Assembly: GCA_910584975.1 (NCBI GenBank)
Contig: CAJUEA010000002.1
Span: 1-64,000 of the forward strand
Reading direction: 5' to 3'
Length of the DNA stretch: 64,000 bases
Source of the DNA: an uncultured Christensenella sp.
GTDB taxonomy: Bacteria; Bacillota; Clostridia; Christensenellales; UBA3700
Numbering within the stretch: position 1 is the first letter of the stretch; each line of letters opens with the position of its first letter. Positions 7,554 through 15,627 of this stretch are shown here, in pieces. Below the pieces are notes generated by a model. The model searched no databases, was not told where the DNA came from, and worked only from the letters and a program-made list of their open reading frames with translations. The position numbers and the translations under genes were made by a program.

Positions 7554-7999
7554 AAATAATTTTTGTTTGCACAGGAAATACTTGCAGATCGCCAATGGCA
7601 GAATATTTAATGCGTGAGTATTGCAAAAAAAATAATCTTGATATTGATGTTGAATCAAGAGGATTGGCTTGCTCAAACGGCAGACCGATTTCCGATAATT
7701 CACTTGCTGCTTTGAAGGAAGTTGGAATTGATGCAAGTGGTCATAAATCAAAAAGCTTTATTATCAGGGATTTGTTTGATGCGGACTTGATTGTGACAAT
7801 AACAGGTGGACATAAAAATGTGTTGATTAATCATTTTAATGCAGGAGAGAGCGTTAAAACCTTTTATGAGGCAACTGGTGTTGGCGATATTAATGACCCT
7901 TATGGCTGTGACTTAAATTGTTACAGAAATTGTCGTGATATGATTGAAAAAGGCATTAAAGTTTTGGTAAAACAACTTGCACAACAAGACAATAATTAG
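7550..7999 (+). CDS. ywlE: Low-molecular-weight phosphatase, YwlE-like (protein arginine phosphatase candidate)
   Basis: 149 aa. The P-loop is CTGNTCRS at residues 7-14 (nucleophile Cys7, Arg13), and the general acid is Asp116 in NDPYG. In Bacillus YwlE the Thr at the fifth P-loop position favours phospho-arginine over phospho-tyrosine; the same Thr is present here as Thr11. That makes this a good candidate for a protein-arginine phosphatase opposing a McsB-type kinase (no mcsB in this window). It overlaps the tsaC gene by four bases and shares its mRNA. A generic low-MW tyrosine phosphatase is the alternative reading. Confidence 0.9.
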   Translation: MKIIFVCTGNTCRSPMAEYLMREYCKKNNLDIDVESRGLACSNGRPISDNSLAALKEVGIDASGHKSKSFIIRDLFDADLIVTITGGHKNVLINHFNAGESVKTFYEATGVGDINDPYGCDLNCYRNCRDMIEKGIKVLVKQLAQQDNN

Positions 8000-8061
8000 T
8001 CGAAATATGTCCGTTTATTTTAACGATATGCTATAAATTTGAAAAATTTTTCAAATAAGTA

Positions 8062-8090
8062 TTGAAAATTTTGAAAAAAAGTAGTATAAT
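8062..8090 (+). promoter_or_regulatory. Promoter upstream of rpiB and the V-ATPase operon
   Basis: TTGAAA (8062-8067), 17-bp spacer, TATAAT (8085-8090). It is the best promoter in the gap and could drive rpiB together with the tightly spaced ATPase genes. Confidence 0.6.
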
Positions 8091-8196
8091 AAAGTCTATA
8101 TAAAGATTGTTTTACAAATGTAATAGCAAGTGTTTATATCGATTAAGTTTGTTTACATAGATTAAATATTTAAAAATAAAACTTAACAAGAAACAT

Positions 8197-8262
8197 TAGA
8201 GATCCCTCCCTTTACCCCACAAAAATGCTATTTTGTTGGGACCCCATTACGCTCGGGATGAC
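8197..8262 (-). repeat. Dispersed intergenic repeat, long form with hairpin
   Basis: On the reverse strand it begins TGTCATCCCGAGCGTA and ends GGGATCTC. In between is a stem-loop with CCCCACAAAA (8215-8224) and TTTTGTTGGG (8231-8240) around a 6-base loop. It aligns along most of its length with 32683-32762. Two further GATGACA units follow just to the right. Confidence 0.75.
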
Positions 8263-8389
8263 AAAAGACTTGGGATGACAGAACAGATGACAGAGCAATT
8301 ACATAGTAAATTAATTATTGATATTTATATATGATATATTATTTACTTAGTGAAAGAATATAATTTTAGAAAAATTAGGTGGTGTTTTT

Positions 8390-8836
8390 ATGAAAATAGC
8401 TGTTGGTTGCGACCATGGTGGCTTTGTACTTAAAGAAGATGTGATAAATTGCCTTAAGGCTCGTGGCATTGAGGTGGTTGATTGTGGCACAAATTCTACC
8501 GATAGTGTGGATTATCCCGTTTTTGGCGAAAAAGTTGCAAGATTGGTTGCAAAAGGCGAATGTGATAAGGGCATTGTTATGTGTGGCACCGGCATTGGCA
8601 TAAGCATTGCTGCAAACAAAGTTAAAGGTATAAGATGTGCATTGTGTCATGATGAATATACTGCAAAAATGACTGCTATGCACAATAATTCCAACATTCT
8701 TGCAATGGGTGGAAGGGTTGTTAATCCGGAAATGGCTGTTCGCATTTTGGAGAGCTGGTTGGATACACCTTTTGAAGGTGGCAGACATATCAGCCGAGTC
8801 AATATGTTCAGCGAAATTGAAAATAGAGAGGACTGA
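8390..8836 (+). CDS. rpiB: Ribose-5-phosphate isomerase B
   Basis: 148 aa; interconverts ribose-5-phosphate and ribulose-5-phosphate in the pentose phosphate pathway. Family residues are present: D8-H9 in CDHGG, catalytic Cys65 in MCGTGIGISIAANK, and His98 in AMHNNSNILAMGGR. SD AGGTGG precedes ATG 8390. RpiB-family proteins also include LacA/LacB-type sugar isomerases, but Cys65 with the CGTGIG loop and the ywl-like context favour RpiB. The ATPase operon begins only three bases downstream, so it is probably co-transcribed with it. Confidence 0.93.
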   Translation: MKIAVGCDHGGFVLKEDVINCLKARGIEVVDCGTNSTDSVDYPVFGEKVARLVAKGECDKGIVMCGTGIGISIAANKVKGIRCALCHDEYTAKMTAMHNNSNILAMGGRVVNPEMAVRILESWLDTPFEGGRHISRVNMFSEIENRED

Positions 8837-8839
8837 GTT

Positions 8840-9160
8840 ATGATTGAAGATTTGTTGCAAGAAATTGTAGCTCTTGAAAATGAACAAGAGGCAAAAGTTA
8901 AATTGAGTGTGCAAGAGGCAAAAGAGATTATCTCAAAAGCTAAAGTGCAAGCAAATTCAATTCAAAAAGATGCAGAAGATAAAATCAAAAAGCTATCTGC
9001 TGATAACATTGAAAAAGCGAACAAAGATTGTGCTGAAAAGTGCAATAAGATTATTTGTGATGCAAATGCTCAGTCTGAAAATATTATTGCAAATGCTCAA
9101 AAAAATAGCGATAAAATTGTTGCCGATATAATTGGGAGGTTAGAGAGTAGATATGCCTAA
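8840..9160 (+). CDS. ntpF: V-type ATPase peripheral stalk subunit G/H (NtpF-like)
   Basis: 106 aa, charged and almost entirely helical, with heptad-like Ala/Lys/Glu repeats (EAKEIISKAKVQANSIQKDA). This is typical of the short stalk subunit that pairs with subunit E to form the peripheral stalks. Sequence alone would be weak evidence. Its place as first gene of an operon in the same order as E. hirae ntpFIKECGABD makes the call firm. A purine-rich GAGAGG lies upstream of ATG 8840, and its end overlaps the subunit I start by eight bases. Confidence 0.85.
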   Translation: MIEDLLQEIVALENEQEAKVKLSVQEAKEIISKAKVQANSIQKDAEDKIKKLSADNIEKANKDCAEKCNKIICDANAQSENIIANAQKNSDKIVADIIGRLESRYA

Positions 9161-11195
9161 TGCAACTATGAAAAAGTTAATAGGCGTTGGAAATTCAAGC
9201 GACAGGCGTAAACTGCTTAAAAGTTTGACAAAGCTTGGTTGCATTGAAATCACTGATTGCAAAAGTGAATTTGCAGAAAAAAGCCAGATAAATGATAGCG
9301 AGTACGACGAAATTGTGTTGAAACTTGCTAAGCTTGACTTTGCAAAAGAGTTTATTAAAGAGCAAAAAGTTGTGATTAATGGACTGATAAAAAAGAAAGT
9401 TTTGGATATAAAACTTGAAAAACCTAATTTGCTTGACAAAAAACCTGAGGTAGATTTTGAGGATTTTTGCAATTCTAGAGATTGGGAAAGTGAAGTTTAT
9501 GACAAAATTGCCTTGTTGGAAGAGATGAAAAGCGAACTTGTTGAAAAGAAATCTAAGCTTAGCAAAGCAAAAAATCTTTTGAACGAGGTTATGATTTATA
9601 AAGACTTAAAGTGCAAACTTACAGATTTTGGTGCAACAAAATATGCAGAGGCTTTAATTGGTAGCATCCCAAAATCCAAAGTTTTGCAAGCACAAGAAAT
9701 TGAAAATTCTTTTGCTGATTGCGTGATTGAAACTTTTGGAGATGGACAGCTTGTGGCACTAGCAGTACTTTGTTTGAGGGAGAGCAGTGAGGAAATTTTG
9801 TCCAAACTTGCTGATCTTGAATTTGTGCAAAATAATTTGTATGTCAACACTTTGCCGAGCGTAAAAATTTCCGACCTTCAAATTGAAATAAAGCAACTTG
9901 AATTTGAAATTAATCATGTGGCAGAGGTTGTGGCAAAAGATTTCATAACCAATGAATTTGATGGCAAATGCAAATTGTTGCAAGATTTTTATAATGTTGA
10001 AATGCAAAAACTTCAAACTCAAAAGCTCATGGCTGAAACAAAAAGTTCATTTGTTTTTGAGGCTTGGTATCCAACAACTTGTGAGGAGACAATCACAAAA
10101 GTTTTGGAAGAGAGTGAAATGTCCTTGTATTTTTATACAAGAGAGCCACTTGAAGAGGAGGTTCCTCCAACATACACAATGAACAATGCATTGGTTACTT
10201 CTTATGAGAGTGTAACAAATATGTTCAGCGTGCCTAACTACCACGAAATTGACCCAAATCCGTTTGTTATGTTTTTCTTTATTCTGTTTTTTGGTGTAAT
10301 GATAAGCGACGCTGGATATGGATTGTTGATGACTCTTGGGGCAGGAATTATTCTTGCAATCAAAAAGCCACGCAAGCACGAAATGAGCTTGGTTAAAATT
10401 ATTCTTGCAGGTGGTATTTCCACAATCATTTGGGGTATTTTGTTTGGTGGATATTTTGGTATTGATGCCGATGTAATCAATGGTTGGTTTGGATTGCCTG
10501 CTGGCACAAAATCATGGTATTGGTTCAGTCCGTTGCAAGAGCCTGTAATGATGCTTGCTTTATCTTTGGCACTGGGAATAATTCAAATGCTTGTGGGTAT
10601 GGCAATCAATGCATATTCTTTGTTTAAAACAAAAAAGCCATTTGATGCAATTTTTGGGGTGTTCAGTTGGTATGTGTTATTGCTTGGACTTGGCTTGTTT
10701 GCAATGGAAGGCTTTTTGTTCAAAGGCAACACTGCAATGAAATATAGTGGTATAGCAATGCTTGCAGTTGGTCTTTTGGGGCTTATGGTTGCAGGTGGGC
10801 TGCACAAAAAAGGTGCAAAAATTGTTTCTGGTGCGTTTGGCAATTTGTACAGCATAATCAACTTTTTCAGTGATTTGCTAAGTTATACAAGATTGTTCGG
10901 ACTTGGTCTGGCAACAAGCGTAATTGCAATGGTATTCAATCAAATTGCAATGGTTATGATTCAAATTTTGCCAATAGTTGGTTATGTTGTTGCAATATTC
11001 TTGTTGCTTGTAGGTCATTTGTTTAACATTGCAATCAATACTTTGGGTGCATATGTTCACAACTCAAGATTGCAGTTTGTAGAGTTTTTTGGCAAATTCT
11101 ATGAAGGTGGTGGTAGGTTGTTTGTTCCACTTGGTAGCAGTATGAAAAACTACAATTTCACTTTAGAGCAAAGCGAAAAACAAAGTGCAAAATAA
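9153..11195 (+). CDS. ntpI: V-type ATPase subunit I (a subunit, NtpI)
   Basis: 680 aa, the stator membrane subunit. A hydrophilic, coiled-coil N-terminal arm (about 1-350) links to the peripheral stalks. The C-terminal half has about seven or eight membrane helices that form the ion half-channels. Landmarks: PFVMFFFILFFGVMISDAGYG at the first helix, and SYTRLFGLGLA with the conserved Arg at about residue 580 that faces the ring carboxylate. The SD in GGGAGGTTAGAG is strong. A 183-base gap follows before the ring subunit gene, the longest gap of the operon. Confidence 0.95.
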   Translation: MPNATMKKLIGVGNSSDRRKLLKSLTKLGCIEITDCKSEFAEKSQINDSEYDEIVLKLAKLDFAKEFIKEQKVVINGLIKKKVLDIKLEKPNLLDKKPEVDFEDFCNSRDWESEVYDKIALLEEMKSELVEKKSKLSKAKNLLNEVMIYKDLKCKLTDFGATKYAEALIGSIPKSKVLQAQEIENSFADCVIETFGDGQLVALAVLCLRESSEEILSKLADLEFVQNNLYVNTLPSVKISDLQIEIKQLEFEINHVAEVVAKDFITNEFDGKCKLLQDFYNVEMQKLQTQKLMAETKSSFVFEAWYPTTCEETITKVLEESEMSLYFYTREPLEEEVPPTYTMNNALVTSYESVTNMFSVPNYHEIDPNPFVMFFFILFFGVMISDAGYGLLMTLGAGIILAIKKPRKHEMSLVKIILAGGISTIIWGILFGGYFGIDADVINGWFGLPAGTKSWYWFSPLQEPVMMLALSLALGIIQMLVGMAINAYSLFKTKKPFDAIFGVFSWYVLLLGLGLFAMEGFLFKGNTAMKYSGIAMLAVGLLGLMVAGGLHKKGAKIVSGAFGNLYSIINFFSDLLSYTRLFGLGLATSVIAMVFNQIAMVMIQILPIVGYVVAIFLLLVGHLFNIAINTLGAYVHNSRLQFVEFFGKFYEGGGRLFVPLGSSMKNYNFTLEQSEKQSAK

Positions 11196-11378
11196 CAAAA
11201 AACTTATCAAAAATCGATATTAAAATGCATTTTAATGCGTTTAAATCAAATAGAAAAGCAGATTTGTGATAAGAAATCAATATATTAAGTTATAGCAGTG
11301 TGACAAATTTTTGAAATAAAACTTGATGTCACAAAGATTATAAATAAAAATTTAACTCTAATTGAGGAGGAGTAAAAA
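11196..11378. other. Operon-internal gap ahead of ntpK
   Basis: Contains ATCAAAAATC (about 11208-11217), the 18-bp palindrome ATTAAAATGCATTTTAAT just after it, and GTGACA/TGTCAC arms near 11301-11335. It ends with GAGGAGGAG directly before the ntpK start. This arrangement is suited to raising expression of the multicopy ring subunit by mRNA processing, an internal start, or simply a strong ribosome site; which one is not decided by sequence. Confidence 0.45.
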
Positions 11379-11852
11379 ATGAGTTTAGGAATATTTTATG
11401 CAATTTTAGGTGCAGCACTTGCTGCCGTATTTGCGGGAATTGGTTCTGCAGTTGGCGTAGGCTTAGCAGGACAAGCAGCAGCAGGACTTACAGCTGAGGA
11501 CCCAGATAAGTTTTCAAAAGCGTTGATTTTGGAATTGTTGCCGGGTACTCAAGGTATTTATGGATTGATTATTGCATTTATCGTATTCATTAAAATCGAA
11601 TTGTTTGGCAATATGGTTACTTTGACTGATGCTCAAGGACTTGCTATTATGGCAGGTTGCTTGCCAATGGCTATTGTTGGTTTGATTTCAGGTATTTATC
11701 AAGGTAAAGTTGCAGCAAGCAATATCGCTATGATTGCAAAAAGACCTGAAGCTTTTGGTAAAGGTATCACTATTACTGCAATGGTTGAAACTTACGCATT
11801 GCTTGCATTGTTGATTTCTTTCCTTGCTGTATTTATGTTTAAAATTGCATAA
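11379..11852 (+). CDS. ntpK: V-type ATPase ring subunit K (NtpK), Na+-type ligands
   Basis: 157 aa, four membrane helices in a duplicated hairpin, as in the E. hirae 16-kDa proteolipid. The ion carboxylate is Glu137 in AMVETYALLALL. The other residues that bind Na+ in E. hirae NtpK (L61, T64, Q65, Q110, E139) are matched here by L54, T57 and Q58 in LLPGTQG, Q108 in YQGKVAAS, and E137. Only the fourth helix carries the carboxylate; helix 2 has Gln/Thr instead, as expected for this duplicated type. The sequence therefore points to Na+ rather than H+ coupling. A very strong SD (GAGGAGGAG) fits the high copy number of the ring. Confidence 0.95.
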   Translation: MSLGIFYAILGAALAAVFAGIGSAVGVGLAGQAAAGLTAEDPDKFSKALILELLPGTQGIYGLIIAFIVFIKIELFGNMVTLTDAQGLAIMAGCLPMAIVGLISGIYQGKVAASNIAMIAKRPEAFGKGITITAMVETYALLALLISFLAVFMFKIA

Positions 11853-11861
11853 GGATTTTAT

Positions 11862-12446
11862 ATGAATAGTAGTAAAGTTATATTAGACAAAATCATCAAT
11901 GATAACACTGCGATTATCAATGAAAACATTAAAAGGGCAAACGACACTGCAAGTGAAATAATCTCTAAAGCGCAAGCCGATGCAGATGCACAAGTCGCTG
12001 ATTTTAAAAGTGGCTTGAAGGCTGAATACAATGAGATTTTAAGACGCGGAGAGGTTGTTGCCAATTTGGATGCAAAGAAGATTTTGATGAGTGCAAAATC
12101 AAAAGCTGTGGATAATTTGTTTCAAAAAACTTTGGAACAACTGGCTTTGCTTGACAAAAAGAAATATCTTGCTATCATTGAAAATCTTTTGAAAAAGTAC
12201 GCAGAAGATGGAGATATTGTCATTATATCAAGTCAAGATAAAGGCAAGATAACTCAAAAATTCGTGGATGATATCGCAAAAAATATGGGAATTAAATTGA
12301 GTTTGGCAAAAGATTTCGGCAGTTTTAATGGTGGAGTGATTTTGGCAGGCAAAAATTCCGATAAAAACTTGTCATTTGATATGGAGTTGTTGCAACTAAG
12401 AGAAGAGTGCGAAACACAAATTTCAAGTATGCTGTTTGAGGAGTAA
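11862..12446 (+). CDS. ntpE: V-type ATPase subunit E (NtpE)
   Basis: 194 aa. A long N-terminal helix (about 1-100) rich in Ala, Lys and Asp pairs with the G/H subunit. The globular C-terminal part ends with GGVILAGKNSDKNLSFDMEL, the conserved E-subunit segment that contacts the catalytic head. Nine bases separate it from ntpK. Its last bases contain the SD for the next gene (GAGGAG). Confidence 0.9.
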   Translation: MNSSKVILDKIINDNTAIINENIKRANDTASEIISKAQADADAQVADFKSGLKAEYNEILRRGEVVANLDAKKILMSAKSKAVDNLFQKTLEQLALLDKKKYLAIIENLLKKYAEDGDIVIISSQDKGKITQKFVDDIAKNMGIKLSLAKDFGSFNGGVILAGKNSDKNLSFDMELLQLREECETQISSMLFEE

Positions 12447-12447
12447 T

Positions 12448-13452
12448 ATGGCGGGACAAAGTTTAATCTATTCAAATGCCAGAGTCAAAGCTATGGAAAA
12501 TAGCTTGCTTACAAGTGAAAAAATCACAAGAATGGCATATTCGGATAGTTTGGGTGATGCTATTAAAATTTTGTATGAAAGCAACTATGGTGGTGGATAC
12601 ACCGTAGACAATCCTTATGCATACAACGAAATTTTGCGTGCAGAAGAAAGTAAAGTCGCATCTTTTGTACGAGAGGCAATGCCTGATAAAAGTGGTTTGC
12701 AAACATTGCTTACCACAAGTGATTATCACAATGCAAAAAGCTATTTTAAGGCAAAGCATTGCAAAAATGTGGAAATTAACCTTTTGCTTTTGCCACAAGG
12801 CAATATTGACTTAGATGTACTTGATGAGAGCATCCAAAAAGAGGATTATGTGAAATTGCCTCAAGAGATGTCCGAGGCACTAAAGCAGCTTGACGAGGCA
12901 TTACGAGAGGAAAAACTTTCTCCACGATTGATTGATTTGACTCTTGATAAAGCTATGTATAAGGATATTTTGCTATCTTGCAAAAAGGCAAATGCCAAAA
13001 GCATAACTAAATATTGGCGTGCCAACATTGACTTTATCAATGTTTCAACAATGCTTAGGTGCAAAAAAATTAATGCCGATATCAATTTTTTGAAGGAAAA
13101 CATTATTGATGGTGGAGAGATTAATGATTATGTGCTTGAAGGCCTATATAAAGAAAGTTTTGATGTTATAGCAGAAAAACTTAGATATACCAGCCTTGGA
13201 GATATCATTGCAGTTGGAGTGGGCGAGGCAAAAGCAAACAAAGCTTTGGTGGAATATGAAGTTTTGTGGGATAATTATTTGCTTAATATTTTTAAAGAGG
13301 ACAGGGCAGATATATTCTCCGTTGCACCAATTGCAGGTTTTTATGTTGCAAAAAAAATTGAACTAAAAATGGTAAGAATGATTTTGACTTGTCTTAAAAA
13401 TCGTGCAGATATTAAGGAAATTAAGGCGAGATTGAGAGGTTTTTATGCGTAA
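12448..13452 (+). CDS. ntpC: V-type ATPase subunit C (NtpC)
   Basis: 334 aa from ATG 12448, preceded by SD GAGGAG; an in-frame TTG twelve bases earlier lies inside that SD and is unlikely. This is the all-helical funnel that sits on the membrane ring and holds the central rotor shaft. Family-like features are the start YSNARVKAMENSLLTSEKI and the repeated long helices ending in AKKIELKMVRMILTCLKNRA. Overlaps the next gene by eight bases. Confidence 0.9.
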   Translation: MAGQSLIYSNARVKAMENSLLTSEKITRMAYSDSLGDAIKILYESNYGGGYTVDNPYAYNEILRAEESKVASFVREAMPDKSGLQTLLTTSDYHNAKSYFKAKHCKNVEINLLLLPQGNIDLDVLDESIQKEDYVKLPQEMSEALKQLDEALREEKLSPRLIDLTLDKAMYKDILLSCKKANAKSITKYWRANIDFINVSTMLRCKKINADINFLKENIIDGGEINDYVLEGLYKESFDVIAEKLRYTSLGDIIAVGVGEAKANKALVEYEVLWDNYLLNIFKEDRADIFSVAPIAGFYVAKKIELKMVRMILTCLKNRADIKEIKARLRGFYA

Positions 13453-13765
13453 GGAGAAAATTGCAGTTCTTGGCGATAGCGATATCACACTTGTTTTCAA
13501 GGCTGTTGGAATGGATGTTTACAATGCAAATTCCGTGGGCGAGGCAAGTGAAAAATTAAAACTTCTTGCAAGAAATTATTCAGTTATATTTATTACGGAA
13601 GATTTGGCAGTGCAAATTGAAGAGCAAATTGCAAAATTTAAAAACAGGACTTATCCTGCAATTATACCAATTCCTTCTTCAAAAGGGTCAACTGGTTATG
13701 GAATTGAAAATATCAAAAAAGATGTGGAAAGAGCAGTTGGCACTGATATTTTGTTTAATGACTGA
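13445..13765 (+). CDS. ntpG: V-type ATPase subunit F (NtpG)
   Basis: 106 aa, Rossmann-like fold of the central shaft subunit: IAVLGDSDITLVFKAVGMDV at the start, VIFITEDLAVQIEEQI in the middle, and the PAIIPIPSSKGSTGYG segment, followed by the C-terminal helix that contacts subunit D. It is named G in Enterococcus and F in Thermus and archaea. A gap of about 100 bases separates it from ntpA. Confidence 0.9.
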   Translation: MRKEKIAVLGDSDITLVFKAVGMDVYNANSVGEASEKLKLLARNYSVIFITEDLAVQIEEQIAKFKNRTYPAIIPIPSSKGSTGYGIENIKKDVERAVGTDILFND

Positions 13766-13863
13766 TTGAAGATGTAAATTGCAGAGAAAAAGATAAAGTT
13801 AAATAAAAAGAAAATTAATTTGTGCTATTTATTGGCATATTAGACTAAAAGAGAGGTCGAAAA

Positions 13864-15627
13864 ATGAGTGATGGAAAAATTATAAAAGTATCTGGACCAT
13901 TGATTGTTGCGGAAAATATGCACGACTGCAAAATGTTTGATGTGGTGCGTGTTTCAAGCAAAAATCTAATTGGCGAGGTTATTGAATTAAGAGGAGATAA
14001 AGCATCCATTCAGGTTTATGAGGAAACAAGTGGACTAGGTGCAGGCGAACTTGTTAAAACAACGGGCGAGCCATTGTCTGTTGAATTGGGTCCCGGTTTG
14101 CTTGAGGGTATGTATGATGGTATTCAACGACCACTTGATAAATTGCTTGAGGCATCTGGCGACAGAATTGCTGCCGGCGTAGATATGCCTGCTTTGAGCT
14201 ACACAAAAATTTGGAAATTTGAGCCTTCACTAAAGGTTGGAGATAAAGTTGTCGGTGGAGATATCATCGGAACAGTTCAAGAAAATAGCATTTTTAATCA
14301 CAAAATCCTTGTGCCTTATGGCGTTGAGGGTGAGATTGTTGACATTAAATGTGGCGATTTTACTGTGAAAGATGTTGTTGCTGTGGTAAAAACTGCAAAA
14401 GGCGACAAGCAAATTACTATGATGCAAAAATGGCCTGTAAGAAAAGGCAGACCTTACAAAACAAAAATGTCTCCAGATAAGCCATTGATTAGTGGTCAAA
14501 GAGTAATTGACACATTTTTCCCAGTGGCAAAAGGTGGATGTGCTTGCATTCCAGGACCATTTGGAAGTGGTAAAACAGTTGTTCAACATCAGCTTGCAAA
14601 ATGGGCAGATGCAGACATAATTGTTTATGTAGGTTGTGGCGAGCGTGGCAACGAAATGACAGATGTTTTAAATGAGTTTCCAGAGCTTATTGACCCAAAA
14701 ACAGGCGAATCACTTATGAAAAGAACAGTGCTTATCGCAAACACTTCAGATATGCCAGTTGCAGCGCGTGAGGCAAGTATTTATACAGGTATTACCATTG
14801 CAGAATATTTCAGAGATCAAGGCTACAATGTGGCAATAATGGCAGATTCTTCTTCAAGATGGGCAGAGGCTCTTCGTGAAATGTCAGGAAGATTGGAAGA
14901 AATGCCAGGCGAGGAAGGTTATCCTGCATATTTGTCTTCAAGACTTGCAGAATACTATGAAAGAGCAGGTATTGTAAAAACTTTGGGCAGTGATGAAAGA
15001 GTTGGTTCAATCACAGCAATTTCAGCAGTTTCACCTCCGGGTGGTGACTTGTCAGAGCCAGTATCACAAGCAACTTTGCGTATTGTAAAAGTATTTTGGG
15101 GATTATCTGCATCACTTGCTTACAAAAGACATTTCCCTGCTATTGACTGGCTTACAAGCTATTCATTGTATGACGACAAATTGTCTGAATGGTACAAAAA
15201 TAATGTAAGTGAAAACTGGATGGCGTATCGTGGTCGTGCATTGAAGATTTTGCAAGAAGAGGCAAATCTTGATGAAATTGTAAGACTTGTCGGCGTGGAT
15301 GCACTATCTCCAAAAGACAGAATGATTATGGAAACAGCAAAATCTATTCGTGAGGATTATTTGCATCAAGATGCTTTCCACGAGGTTGATACTTACGCGT
15401 CACTTACAAAGCAATGCACAATGTTAAAGACTATCCTTGAGGCTCACGACCTTGCAAACAAGGCGATTGAAGAGGATGTGGAAGTTGATGATATTTTGGA
15501 ACTTCCTGCAAGAGAGGCAATCAGCCGTTCTAAATACATTGAGGAAAGTAATTTGGCTAAATTTGATGAGCTTGCAAAACAAATGGCAAGTGAAATAGAA
15601 AGTCTTATTTCTGAAGGAGAGTTATAA
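13864..15627 (+). CDS. ntpA: V-type ATPase catalytic subunit A (NtpA)
   Basis: 587 aa. The nucleotide-binding head subunit hydrolyses ATP (or makes it, if run backwards). Walker A GPFGSGKT lies at residues 231-238, and Glu260 in CGERGNEM corresponds to the catalytic Glu. The bulge domain specific to A subunits lies between about 110 and 185 (HKILVPYGVEGEIVDIKCGD). SSRWAEALREMSGRLEEMPG and SAVSPPGGDLSEPVSQATLR are family signatures. SD AGAGAGG precedes ATG 13864. Its final base is the first base of the ntpB ATG. Confidence 0.97.
   Translation: MSDGKIIKVSGPLIVAENMHDCKMFDVVRVSSKNLIGEVIELRGDKASIQVYEETSGLGAGELVKTTGEPLSVELGPGLLEGMYDGIQRPLDKLLEASGDRIAAGVDMPALSYTKIWKFEPSLKVGDKVVGGDIIGTVQENSIFNHKILVPYGVEGEIVDIKCGDFTVKDVVAVVKTAKGDKQITMMQKWPVRKGRPYKTKMSPDKPLISGQRVIDTFFPVAKGGCACIPGPFGSGKTVVQHQLAKWADADIIVYVGCGERGNEMTDVLNEFPELIDPKTGESLMKRTVLIANTSDMPVAAREASIYTGITIAEYFRDQGYNVAIMADSSSRWAEALREMSGRLEEMPGEEGYPAYLSSRLAEYYERAGIVKTLGSDERVGSITAISAVSPPGGDLSEPVSQATLRIVKVFWGLSASLAYKRHFPAIDWLTSYSLYDDKLSEWYKNNVSENWMAYRGRALKILQEEANLDEIVRLVGVDALSPKDRMIMETAKSIREDYLHQDAFHEVDTYASLTKQCTMLKTILEAHDLANKAIEEDVEVDDILELPAREAISRSKYIEESNLAKFDELAKQMASEIESLISEGEL

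Larger units (their letters stand above)
8000..8389. other. Intergenic stretch with promoter and a long-form repeat
   Basis: No gene. It holds a promoter at 8062-8090, the hairpin repeat at 8197-8262, and short tandem copies of GGGATGACA / GATGACA at 8254-8296. If transcription starts near 8097, the repeat lies inside a leader of roughly 290 bases for the rpiB gene. Confidence 0.5.

Noticed and set aside
9596..9850. Reverse-strand frame within the ATPase operon
   Set aside because: Antisense to subunit I; no start signals.
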